From contig NZ_CP107960.1 of NCBI RefSeq assembly GCF_036077095.1, forward strand, positions 1,240,001 through 1,304,000: a stretch of DNA of 64,000 bases, given 5' to 3'. The translations under genes were made by a program, and so were the position numbers. Below the pieces are notes generated by a model, which was not told the origin of the DNA, searched no databases, and worked only from the letters and a program-made list of their open reading frames with translations. Below, piece after piece: positions 16,230 through 24,076 of this stretch (position 1 is its first letter; every line of letters starts with the position of its first letter). The DNA comes from Streptomyces sp. NBC_00376 (GTDB lineage Bacteria > Actinomycetota > Actinomycetes > Streptomycetales > Streptomycetaceae).

Positions 16230-17056
16230 CGGGTGGCTCCCTGAGGGGTGCGCCAGGGCATCAGTACACGTTCCAGCAGCCGTACGACGATGTCGGCGGT
16301 GAGTCCGAGCAGCCCGTAGACGAGGATGCAGACGGCGAGGATGTCGGTACGGGCGTAGCTCTGCGCCTGGGACATCAGATAGCCGATGCCTGCCGTGGCG
16401 TTGATCTCCTCGGCGGCGATCAGGGCGATGACGCTGAGGGTCATGGAGAGCCGCAGCCCGGCGAGCAGCGACGGCAGGGCTCCGGGGAGGACGACTTCGC
16501 GGACGAGGGCGAACCGGCCCATGCCGAAGCTGCGCATCGCCTCGATGAGTTTGGGGTCGGTGTTGCGCACTCCGCTCGATGTCGACACGTACATCGGGAA
16601 GGTGGTGGCGACGGCGATGAGGAGGATCTTCGCCGTCTCGTTGATCCCGAACCAGACCATGAACAGGGGCACCAGGGAGAGGAACGGGATGGTGCGCAGG
16701 GTCTGGATGGAGGAGTCGAGGAGTTCGTCGCCGAGGCGGGTGAATCCGGTGGTGATGCCGAGCACCAGCCCGGCGGCGAGCCCGATGAGGAGGCCGAGGC
16801 CGGAGCGGGTGAGGGAGGTGGTGAGCGCGTCGGGCAGCTGCCCGTTACCCCACAACTCCCCTATGGCACTGAGTACTTCGGCGGGCGAGGCGAGCACGTC
16901 GGGGGTGAGGACGCCGGTGGCGGATGCCGCCCACCACAGGACGAGGAGGGCGATGGGGCCGAGTGTCCGGACGGTGGCGGAGTAGGTGCGGCTGCGGGCC
17001 CTGTGCCGCTGGGGGCGGGGCCGGACGAGGCCCGGGTGCAGGCCGGTGCCACTCAT
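16226..17056 (-). CDS. ssuC: sulfonate ABC transporter permease (SsuC-like)
   Basis: A 276-residue inner-membrane permease with about six transmembrane helices (LGPIALLVLWWAASATGVL, SGLGLLIGLAAGLVLGITTGF, TIPFLSLVPLFMVWFGI and later segments). The EAA loop that docks the ATPase is visible: EAMRSFGMGRFALVREVVLPGALPSLLAGLRLSM. The C-terminal DILAVCILVYGLLGLTADIVVRLLER is standard for SsuC/TauC. Start and stop overlap both neighbours by 4 bases. Confidence 0.92.
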   Translation of the reverse strand: MSGTGLHPGLVRPRPQRHRARSRTYSATVRTLGPIALLVLWWAASATGVLTPDVLASPAEVLSAIGELWGNGQLPDALTTSLTRSGLGLLIGLAAGLVLGITTGFTRLGDELLDSSIQTLRTIPFLSLVPLFMVWFGINETAKILLIAVATTFPMYVSTSSGVRNTDPKLIEAMRSFGMGRFALVREVVLPGALPSLLAGLRLSMTLSVIALIAAEEINATAGIGYLMSQAQSYARTDILAVCILVYGLLGLTADIVVRLLERVLMPWRTPQGATR

Positions 17057-18069
17057 TTCAGCTTCTCGATGTCGAGGAGGTGGGCGGCGACGTCGACCTT
17101 CTCGGTGGTGACCTTCTGCTCGGCGTAGAAGCCGGCGACGTCCTCGAAGCGCTCGACGTCCTCGGGTCCGATGGGGTCGACGGTGCCGCCCTCGCGGGTG
17201 AATCCGGTCTGGACCTCCTTCGCCTTGCCGGTGACGGCGGTCGGTCCGACGTCGGTGAAGACGTTGAGGTACGCGGCCGGGTTCTGCTTCTCCTTGGCGC
17301 TGGCGTCATGGAGGTACCGGTAGAGCGCCTTGACGATCTCGGGGTGCTGCTCGGCGAAGCCGGTGCGCACGGCGTTGAGGCTGTAGTTGTCGGAGCCGAT
17401 CGCGGCGCCGTCGGCGACGAAGTGCGCCTTGCCGCTGCCGATCTCGGCCACGGCGTAGGTCGCCCAGACCGCCCAGGCGTCGACCTTGCCCGCGTTGAAG
17501 ACGGCGGCCGTCTGGTCGGGGCGCAGATAGACGCGCTTGACCTTGTCGGCGGGGATACCGGCCTTGGCGAGGGCCTTCAGCAGCAGGTACTCGCCGGTGC
17601 CGCCCTGGTTGACGGCGACCTTCCTGCCGACCAGGTCGGCGACCGAGCCGATGCCGGAACCGTTCTTGACGAGGATGCCCTCGCCGGCGGCGTCCGGGTC
17701 GACCGCGGTGAAGAACTTGAAGCCGGGGCGCTGGGCGAGCGAGGTGATGCCGGAGGTGATGGAGCCGGTGGCGATGTCGAGCTGGTCGGCGTTCATCGCC
17801 TGGGCGGCCGGGGCGAAGGGGCCCGCGCTGCCGGTCCAGCGCACCTTGGCGCCGACCTCGGCGAGCGCCTTGTCGAGGCTGCCGTCCTTCTTGCCGAGGG
17901 CGAGCACACCGGAGTTGCCGGGGTCGGGGATGCGGATGTCCACCGTGCCCTCGGCGCCGGAGCCGCCGCTGTCGGCCGCGGACGAGCCGCAGGCGGTGAG
18001 GGCGATCAGGGCGGTGGCCGTGAGGAGCGCGGGGGCGACGGCGGTGCGCAGTGGTCGGGGGAGGTTCAT
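17053..18069 (-). CDS. sulfonate ABC transporter substrate-binding lipoprotein
   Basis: A 338-residue lipoprotein that would capture sulfonates outside the membrane. The signal ends in a lipobox, IALTAC with Cys27, followed by a Ser/Gly-rich linker. The mature part has the SsuA fold: VDIRIPDPGNSGVLALGKKDGSLDKALAEVG, QLDIATGSITSGITSL, VADLVGRKVAVNQGGTGEYLLLKAL and AVWATYAVAEI. The ATG is preferred to a GTG six codons upstream because AGGA lies at a better distance. Translation is coupled to SsuC by a 4-base overlap. Confidence 0.9.
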   Translation of the reverse strand: MNLPRPLRTAVAPALLTATALIALTACGSSAADSGGSGAEGTVDIRIPDPGNSGVLALGKKDGSLDKALAEVGAKVRWTGSAGPFAPAAQAMNADQLDIATGSITSGITSLAQRPGFKFFTAVDPDAAGEGILVKNGSGIGSVADLVGRKVAVNQGGTGEYLLLKALAKAGIPADKVKRVYLRPDQTAAVFNAGKVDAWAVWATYAVAEIGSGKAHFVADGAAIGSDNYSLNAVRTGFAEQHPEIVKALYRYLHDASAKEKQNPAAYLNVFTDVGPTAVTGKAKEVQTGFTREGGTVDPIGPEDVERFEDVAGFYAEQKVTTEKVDVAAHLLDIEKLK

Positions 18070-18090
18070 GGTGTCGGGGGTCCTCACAAC

Positions 18091-19098
18091 TCAGGGACGG
18101 ACGGGGCGGGAGGCGGCCAGTTCGGTGGCGCGGCGCAGCGGCTCGGGGTCGGCCCAGGCCGTGATGTCGACGGGTTCGGGCAGGAAGCCGTGGGCGCGCA
18201 GCCCGGCCTCCTGCTCGGCGAGCAGGGTCAGGCGGTCCGGGGAGAGGTCGGGGTGGAGGGCGAGATGGGTGCCCGGCCGGTAGGCTCCGGCGACGCCCTC
18301 GGCGCCCGCGCCGGTCTCGGCGCCGAGGATCCGGGCGACCTCGGCGGGCTGTTCGGTGGCCCAGTCGGCGGCCCTGAGCAGGACGGCGAGGAAGCGGTCG
18401 ACGAGGCCGGGGTGTTCGTCGAGGAGCTGCTGGTGAACGGTGATGGGGCGCGGGGTGCCGTTGTTGATCCGGAACCGGCGGTCGGCCAGCTCGTCGAGTT
18501 CGACGGCGACCTCCGCGCCCTCCCGCCGGGCGGCCTCGACGGCCAGCGCGCCCTTCACGTACACGGCGTCGACGTCGCCGCGCCGCAGCGCCGCCAGCTC
18601 GGCGGCCCACTGGCCCCGGTGTCCGGCGGCGGGTACGTCGACGAATTCGGCGTCGTCCGGGCCGAGTCCGGCCGCCGCGAGCGCGCCCTCGAAGCCGCGC
18701 AGGGCCATGGCCCGCCAGAAGTCGATGGCGATGTCGTGCACGGGTACGGCGAGCCGCAGCCCGCGCAGCGCCTCGACGCCACGGATCCCGGAGCCGGGAC
18801 GGACCAGTACGGTCTGCCGTTCCTCGATCCAGGTGAGGCCGATCAGCCGGGTCCGCTCCCCGCGGGAACGGGCCCACAGGGCGGGCACGTTGCCGCCTTC
18901 GCGGAACAGGCCCGGCAGGGCGTGGGTGAAGTGGGCGGCCGGGTCGGCACCGGGGGAGGCGTCCTGGAGGGACCTCACCTCGATGCCGTCGGGGGCGAAC
19001 TCTTCGGTGAGCCACCGGCGGTCGGCGGCGATGCCGGTCGCGGTGGGGACGGGACAGCGGGTGAACCAGAGCGTCCGGGGCGGGACGGCATGCGTCAT
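18091..19098 (-). CDS. DszB-like desulfinase/SBP-fold protein
   Basis: A 335-residue cytoplasmic protein with the two-lobed binding-protein fold but no export signal. It resembles DszB, the 2'-hydroxybiphenyl-2-sulfinate desulfinase of the 4S dibenzothiophene pathway, more than a transporter SBP. The N-terminus LWFTRCPVPTATG lines up with the DszB segment around catalytic Cys27 (here Cys15). HFTHALPGLFREGGNVPAL lines up with the DszB segment holding His60 and Arg70 (here His56 and Arg66, the same 10-residue gap). So it may cleave C-S bonds of sulfinates. It is the first structural gene of the operon, with a GGGAAG site. A non-catalytic binding role cannot be excluded. Confidence 0.75.
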   Translation of the reverse strand: MTHAVPPRTLWFTRCPVPTATGIAADRRWLTEEFAPDGIEVRSLQDASPGADPAAHFTHALPGLFREGGNVPALWARSRGERTRLIGLTWIEERQTVLVRPGSGIRGVEALRGLRLAVPVHDIAIDFWRAMALRGFEGALAAAGLGPDDAEFVDVPAAGHRGQWAAELAALRRGDVDAVYVKGALAVEAARREGAEVAVELDELADRRFRINNGTPRPITVHQQLLDEHPGLVDRFLAVLLRAADWATEQPAEVARILGAETGAGAEGVAGAYRPGTHLALHPDLSPDRLTLLAEQEAGLRAHGFLPEPVDITAWADPEPLRRATELAASRPVRP

Positions 19099-19177
19099 GG
19101 GATCTTCCCGAGGGGTCGGCGAAGCGGCGGGTGGCATGGCTCGTACGCCGGGAAGCGGACACCGGGTACGGCCGAAG

Positions 19178-19196
19178 GCCCCGGCCGCGCCGGGGC
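19178..19196 (-). promoter_or_regulatory. hairpin between leader peptide and operon, candidate attenuator
   Basis: GCCCCGGC and GCCGGGGC pair perfectly over 8 bp around a 3-base loop. It lies between the leader-peptide stop and the first structural gene (about 50 bases after the first and 80 before the second), where an attenuating or start-masking structure would be expected. Confidence 0.5.
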
Positions 19197-19243
19197 GCGG
19201 CGGAGGATGGAGGGGATCGCGCAGGAGAAGCGCGAAGGGGGGG

Positions 19244-19354
19244 TCAGCGACAGGCTGCGCTGGCGACCCGCGCCAGGTCGATGTGACGGCGCAGCGTCAG
19301 GGCGAGGAGGACCGGAGCGGCATGGGCGGGAGTCGCGGTTCGGCGACCGGCCAT
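19244..19354 (-). CDS. Cys-containing leader peptide of the sulfur operon
   Basis: A 36-residue peptide, MAGRRTATPAHAAPVLLALT followed by LRRHIDLARVASAACR and TGA. The LRRHhDLxRhxSAxC ending is the hallmark of actinobacterial leader peptides placed before cysteine and sulfur assimilation operons. In mycobacteria these leaders sense cysteine: when Cys-tRNA is low, ribosomes stall at the terminal Cys codon and the downstream genes are opened. Here the Cys codon is two codons from the stop. Ribosome-binding site GGAGGGAGC. It lies 145 bases before the DszB-like gene on the same strand. Confidence 0.85.
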   Translation of the reverse strand: MAGRRTATPAHAAPVLLALTLRRHIDLARVASAACR

Positions 19355-19450
19355 GGCACTGCTCCCTCCTGCTCGTCGGTGATGACGTGTCGCAGACTGC
19401 CACGCGCCCGGGCAGTCCCACAACTCGCTTCCCATGATGTGGGATTCGGT

Positions 19451-19468
19451 GTGAACACAGTGTTTCAC
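19451..19468. promoter_or_regulatory. near-palindrome in IclR/sulfur operon divergent promoter
   Basis: The 18 bases GTGAACACAGTGTTTCAC form two arms that match except for one extra A (GTGA-ACAC against GTGAAACAC). The position between the IclR gene and the sulfur operon suggests an operator for one of them (inference). Confidence 0.45.
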
Positions 19469-19470
19469 CA

Positions 19471-19484
19471 CCCGGATTTCCGGG
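19471..19484. promoter_or_regulatory. 14-bp inverted repeat CCCGGA-TT-TCCGGG
   Basis: Perfect 6-bp arms around TT, directly next to the preceding near-palindrome. A wider TCCCACA/TGTGGGA pair (19416-19422 and 19438-19444) lies upstream. Candidate operator sites in the divergent region of about 195 bases. Confidence 0.45.
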
Positions 19485-19549
19485 TCTCCAACTCCCGTAA
19501 TGTGGCAACTACATGCCCCTCAGCCCCCACGAGCGGAGAGTGAACCGAT

Positions 19550-20332
19550 ATGACCGAGGCCGCGGCAGTGCGCGCTCCCGGCGGCGCGCAGGCCGTGCAG
19601 CGCGCCCTGGACGTACTGCACTGCTTCCACGACAACGGCCCCGACCTCAGCGCCTCCGACCTCGCCCGCCGTCTCGGGCTCTCCGTCTCCACGGCGCACC
19701 GCCTGGCCCGCACCCTGCTCGGCGCGGGCTTCCTGGAACAGGACGCCCGTACGTCCCGCTACCGGCTGGGCCCCGCCGTGACCGAGCTGGGCAGGCTCTC
19801 GTACCACCAGCGCGGTCTGCATCTGGCCGCCCCCGAGCTGACCGATCTCGCCGAACGCACCGGCGCCACCGCCGACCTGGCGCTGCGCAGCGGCCCCCAT
19901 GCGGTGATCGTGGCGGGCGGTTCGGTGACACCGAAGGTGGGGCTGCGCAGGCCGCTGCACTCCACGGCGCTCGGCAAGGTCCTGCTGGCCTGGGCCCGGC
20001 CGGGTGAGGGCGGACCCTCCTCACTGCCGCCGCTGCCCGCGTTCACCGATCGGACGATCATCGAACCGGCCGCGCTGGAGGCCGAGTTGGCGAAGGTAAG
20101 GTCCGACGCCTACGCGCTCAACGACGGCGAGTCGGCCCACGGGGTGCGGACCCTGGCGGTCCCGGTCCTGGACGGCACCGGTCATGCCCGCTTCGCCCTG
20201 GCGGTCCGGGCCACCCCGTCGGTCATCACGGACGCGCGCACCGACTGGTTCCTGGCGCAGGCCCGCTCCTGCGCACGGGCCCTGGAGGTCCTGCTGCTCT
20301 CCCCGGCCGAGCGCCGCCCGCCCGCTCCCTGA
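19550..20332 (+). CDS. IclR-family transcriptional regulator
   Basis: A 260-residue regulator. Residues about 14-75 are the winged helix-turn-helix (AVQRALDVLHCFHDNGPDLSASDLARRLGLSVSTAHRLARTLLGAGFL). The C-terminal IclR effector domain follows (GLRRPLHSTALGKVLLAWARPG and later GVRTLAVPVLDG). It is divergent from the leader peptide and sulfur operon and is the natural candidate to control them, perhaps sensing a sulfonate or a ring degradation product (inference). Ribosome-binding site GGAGAG. The SNF2 gene downstream starts about 96 bases later and is probably separate. Confidence 0.92.
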   Translation: MTEAAAVRAPGGAQAVQRALDVLHCFHDNGPDLSASDLARRLGLSVSTAHRLARTLLGAGFLEQDARTSRYRLGPAVTELGRLSYHQRGLHLAAPELTDLAERTGATADLALRSGPHAVIVAGGSVTPKVGLRRPLHSTALGKVLLAWARPGEGGPSSLPPLPAFTDRTIIEPAALEAELAKVRSDAYALNDGESAHGVRTLAVPVLDGTGHARFALAVRATPSVITDARTDWFLAQARSCARALEVLLLSPAERRPPAP

Positions 20333-20428
20333 CCAGCCTGGGCTGTCGGTGCCGCGTGGCACGATAGGAGCCGTCCGGGCAGGTGCCGGGCGGGACGGCA
20401 GCCGGGCTGCGCGGACAGAGGGACGTAC

Positions 20429-22705
20429 ATGACACAGGCCGGAGCGACGGAGGGCGGAGCGCCCACGGGAAGGGCCGCCCGGGAGCTGCTGACCCACGCC
20501 GAGCGGCTGCTGGAGTCCGCGCGCACGGTGCTGGCCGATCACACCCGCGCCGTCGAAGCCGTGCACACCGCGCTGAAGCCGCTGCTCGACTCCCTCGTCC
20601 GCCGGGAGCTCGCCGCCATCCCGGCCGCCAGGCTCAAGGACGTCACGGAGGGCAGGCTGCGGCTCGGCGCGGTCGAGCAGGCCGGTTTCACCACCGTCGG
20701 CCAGGTCCACGAGGCCAATCGCTACGAGCTGCGCCAGATCCCCGGGGTCGGCGCGCAGACCGCCGACCAGGTGCTGGCCGCGGCCGGGCAGATCGCCCAC
20801 GCGGTGCGGGACACGGTCGCGGTCCGGATAGACGTGGACGCCCCGGACGACGCCACGACCGCGCTGGTCGTCGCACTGCACCGGCTGGTGGAGGCCGGTC
20901 CCGACGTCCGGCGGGCGGTGGCCGCGGCGGACCGGCTGTCCGGGCGCCTGGAGCCCCTGCTGGCCGCCGCGGGGCCGGCGCGGGGACGGCTGCGCATGGT
21001 GTTCGCCGGGCGGCAGGCCCGCTCCCGGGCGCTGGAGGCCGTCGCCGAGGTGCGGGCCGCCGTCGCCGAGGCGGACGAGCGCGAGCTGCCCCTGTTGTTC
21101 GGGCAGGTCTGCGTCGACCTGCTGCGGGGCGCGGAGTCGGACGTCGCGGCCTGGGTGGATTTCGAGCTGCGGTCCGCCGAGTACTACAGCCTGCTCGCCG
21201 AGATGTCCGGCGCCGGGCCGGACCAGGACGCGGCCGAGGGGTTCCTGCCGTCCGGGATGGCGGACCGGGTGCGCGGTCTGCGGCTGGACGACGCCCATCT
21301 GCGGGTCTCGCTGCGCGGCTACCAGTCGTTCGGCGCGCGGTTCGCGCTCGCGCAGAAACGGGTCATCCTCGGTGACGAGATGGGGCTCGGCAAGACCGTG
21401 CAGGCCATCGCCGCGCTCGCGCACCTCTCGGCGCGGGGCGAGACGCACTTCCTGGTGGTCTGCCCGGCCAGCGTGCTGATCAACTGGGCGCGCGAGATCC
21501 GCGCCCGCTCCACTCTGCGCACCCTGCCGGTGCACGGCCCCGAGCGGCAGTCCGCCTTCGACGAATGGCGGCGCGGCGGCGGGGTCGCCCTCACCACTTT
21601 CGACGCCCTGCACACCCTCCCGGCCGCCGCGGACTGCGGCACCCGGCCCGGCATGCTGGTGGTCGACGAGGCCCACTACGTCAAGAACCCCGCCACCCGC
21701 CGGTCCCAGGCCGTCTCCGGATGGACACGGCACACCGAACGGGTGCTGTTCCTGACCGGTACGCCCATGGAGAACCGCGTCGAGGAGTTCCGCAGCCTGG
21801 TCCGCCACCTCCAGCCGGAGCTGGCCCCCTCGATACACACCACCCATGGAGCCGCCGGTTCGCTCGCCTTCCGCAGGGCCGTCGCCCCGGCCTATCTGCG
21901 GCGCAACCAGGTGGACGTGCTGACCGAACTCCCGGCTCTGGTGCAGGTCGACGAGTGGGAGGACTTCAGCCCCGGCGATCTCGACGCCTACCGCGAGGCG
22001 GTGGGCGCCGGGCACTTCATGCGGATGCGCCGGGCGGCGTACGCCCGGCCCGCCACGTCCGCGAAGCTGAACCGGCTGCGCGAACTGGTGGCCGAGGCCG
22101 CGGACAACGGCCTGAAGGTCGTGGTGTTCTCCTACTTCCGCGAAGTGCTCCACACGGTCGGACAGGCCCTGGATTCGCCCGTGTTCGGCCCGTTGTCGGG
22201 GAGCGTGCCGGCCGACCGCCGCCAGCGGCTGATCGACGACTTCGCCGCCGTGGACGGTCATGCCGTACTGCTCAGCCAGATCCAGGCGGGCGGAGTCGGG
22301 CTGAACATGCAGTCGGCCTCGGTAGTCATCATCTGCGAACCGCAGATCAAGCCGACGATGGAGCACCAGGCGGTGGCCCGCGCCCACCGGATGGGACAGA
22401 TACGGACCGTCCAGGTGCACCGGCTCCTCGCGGCCGACAGCGTCGACGAGCGGATGCTTGACATCCTGGCCCGCAAGGAACGGCTGTTCGACCTGTACGC
22501 GCGGCGCAGCGACGTCGCCGAGACGACGCCGGACGCCGTGGATGTGTCGGACGGGGCGCTGGCCCGGCGCATCGTCGAGGAGGAGCAGCTGCGCCTGTCG
22601 ACAGGAACGACCGGATCGGCCGGCCCGCCCCCGACCGCCGCGGCCGAGGAGGCGGCCGTGGCAGCCGAAGCGGACGGGGCGACGCGGGGATTGCCGGAGG
22701 GCTGA
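20429..22705 (+). CDS. SNF2-family helicase/ATPase with N-terminal HhH region
   Basis: A 758-residue superfamily 2 DNA translocase. An N-terminal region (about 1-150) contains a helix-hairpin-helix-like element (YELRQIPGVGAQTADQVLAAA). The ATPase core has motif I DEMGLGKT (316-323), motif II DEAH (413-416), motif III LFLTGTPMENR, and the C-terminal RecA lobe ending in motif VI with AVARAHRMGQIRTVQVHRL (His653 begins HRMGQ). The Rad54/SNF2-type arginine finger is therefore intact. No nuclease domain is seen. Function probably in repair or nucleoid remodelling; not more specific. Convergent with the laccase gene. Confidence 0.9.
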   Translation: MTQAGATEGGAPTGRAARELLTHAERLLESARTVLADHTRAVEAVHTALKPLLDSLVRRELAAIPAARLKDVTEGRLRLGAVEQAGFTTVGQVHEANRYELRQIPGVGAQTADQVLAAAGQIAHAVRDTVAVRIDVDAPDDATTALVVALHRLVEAGPDVRRAVAAADRLSGRLEPLLAAAGPARGRLRMVFAGRQARSRALEAVAEVRAAVAEADERELPLLFGQVCVDLLRGAESDVAAWVDFELRSAEYYSLLAEMSGAGPDQDAAEGFLPSGMADRVRGLRLDDAHLRVSLRGYQSFGARFALAQKRVILGDEMGLGKTVQAIAALAHLSARGETHFLVVCPASVLINWAREIRARSTLRTLPVHGPERQSAFDEWRRGGGVALTTFDALHTLPAAADCGTRPGMLVVDEAHYVKNPATRRSQAVSGWTRHTERVLFLTGTPMENRVEEFRSLVRHLQPELAPSIHTTHGAAGSLAFRRAVAPAYLRRNQVDVLTELPALVQVDEWEDFSPGDLDAYREAVGAGHFMRMRRAAYARPATSAKLNRLRELVAEAADNGLKVVVFSYFREVLHTVGQALDSPVFGPLSGSVPADRRQRLIDDFAAVDGHAVLLSQIQAGGVGLNMQSASVVIICEPQIKPTMEHQAVARAHRMGQIRTVQVHRLLAADSVDERMLDILARKERLFDLYARRSDVAETTPDAVDVSDGALARRIVEEEQLRLSTGTTGSAGPPPTAAAEEAAVAAEADGATRGLPEG

Positions 22706-22760
22706 CGCCGTCAGGACGTGGGTACGCCCCGACGGTGCCAAGTCCCGCGGCCGGGCCAGG

Positions 22761-23882
22761 TCAGGAGCCGTGCGCCGCCGGGTCGTGCGCGGCCGCGCCC
22801 TTCGGTGATTCCTGTGCCGCGCCCTTCGGCATGTCCTGTGCCGCGCCCTTCGGCATGTCCTTTGCCGCGTCCGGCTGCGCGCTTCCGGACGCGGCCTTGT
22901 CCGGCGCCGCCTCGCCATGCGCCGCCATGTGGTGCGGTTCGTACCCCGGCACGGTGCCGTCCGGCTTGGCGACCAGCAGCAGTCCGGCCATGCCCATGTC
23001 GGAGTGGCTCTGCACATGGCAGTGGTACATCCAGGCGCCCGCGCCCACGCGTTCGCCCGCGATGATCTGGAAGCCGAAGGAGTCCGCCGGGCCGACGATC
23101 TTCGTGTCGATGACCCGGCTCGGGTCGTCGGGACCGGTGAGCAGACCGGTCCGGTTGTCCGCCCAGCGATGACCGTGGATGTGGAACGTGTGGTAGTACT
23201 CGCCGTGCGTGATCATGACGACTTCGAGCCGGTCCCCCACCGTGGCCTCGAAGTTCGGACTCTCGTGGGCGGGCTTGTTGTTGATCGTCATGTCGTTGAA
23301 GACGATCGTGATCGTCTTGTCCGGCAGGATGTCGCCCTGGCGCCGGACGATCAGCGGACCGTAGAGGCCCTTCCGGATGCCACCGGTGCCGTGGTCCGTG
23401 CCCACGACATGGTCGTGGTAGTGCCAGTAGCCCGCGCTGCCCGGCTGCCAGGTGCCGTCCTTGCGCCGGCCCGGGGCATGGGTGCGCCAGGTGTAGGTCC
23501 GGGTACCGCCCGGTTCGACGATGCTCCTGTTCATCCGGGTGCCGTCGCTCGCGATGTCGTAGTCGACGCCGTGCGCGTGGAGGCTGGCCGCCGTATCCGT
23601 CGTGTTCTCGAACTCGATGTGCAGGGTGTCGCCCTCGTTGATCTCGATGAGCGGCCCCGGGACCGACGCCTTCCCCTTCTCCAGGCCGTACCCCAGCTGA
23701 CCGTCCGCCAGCTTCTCCGCGTACAGCTTGAGATGGCGGACCACACCGCCCGCCGGGGCGGTCCCCACCGCGGGTTCCGCCGAGCTGGCCTCGATCGCGC
23801 CGAGGGACAACGATGTCAGGCCGGTCGCGGCCGCCACCCCGCCGCCGACCAGCATCCGCCGGTTGAAGCTCCTTCTGTCCAT
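22761..23882 (-). CDS. small two-domain laccase (SLAC type), Tat-exported
   Basis: A 373-residue multicopper oxidase of the trimeric two-domain bacterial type, oxidizing phenols or other donors with four-electron reduction of O2 outside the cell. [15 protein letters not shown] is a twin-arginine signal. All copper ligands are present: His102/104, His154/156/158, His231/234/236, and the His287-Cys288-His289 ... His293 ... Met298 type-1 centre. Tyr108, a radical site reported in SLAC, is kept, and the numbering equals what I recall for the S. coelicolor enzyme. Unlike SLAC it has an extra Ala/Lys/Asp-rich tail with repeats of DMPKGAAQ. Ribosome-binding site GGGGAG. Confidence 0.95.
   Translation of the reverse strand: MDRRSFNRRMLVGGGVAAATGLTSLSLGAIEASSAEPAVGTAPAGGVVRHLKLYAEKLADGQLGYGLEKGKASVPGPLIEINEGDTLHIEFENTTDTAASLHAHGVDYDIASDGTRMNRSIVEPGGTRTYTWRTHAPGRRKDGTWQPGSAGYWHYHDHVVGTDHGTGGIRKGLYGPLIVRRQGDILPDKTITIVFNDMTINNKPAHESPNFEATVGDRLEVVMITHGEYYHTFHIHGHRWADNRTGLLTGPDDPSRVIDTKIVGPADSFGFQIIAGERVGAGAWMYHCHVQSHSDMGMAGLLLVAKPDGTVPGYEPHHMAAHGEAAPDKAASGSAQPDAAKDMPKGAAQDMPKGAAQESPKGAAAHDPAAHGS
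22792..22863 (-). repeat. three 24-bp tandem repeats in laccase tail
   Basis: Three consecutive 24-bp units, each beginning GCCGCGCCCTTCGG on the plus strand; units 2 and 3 differ by one base and unit 1 by a few more. They encode [18 protein letters not shown] and similar octads at the C-terminus of the laccase. The number of units is likely to vary between strains. Confidence 0.85.
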
Positions 23883-24076
23883 GCCGAACTCCCCACCGAT
23901 CCAAGGAATTTGGAGCGCCGACTCGCCCCGGACGGCCCACACCGTAGCCGGAGGATCTCCGTTTATCCACAGCCAGGACAAAGTTCGTGCAATTGCCGCC
24001 ATAGCTATTGGCGGACCACGAAAAGAGGTCTAGCTTCATGCGCTGTTGCAGTGACCAAAGAGGGGTGGGTGACCAC

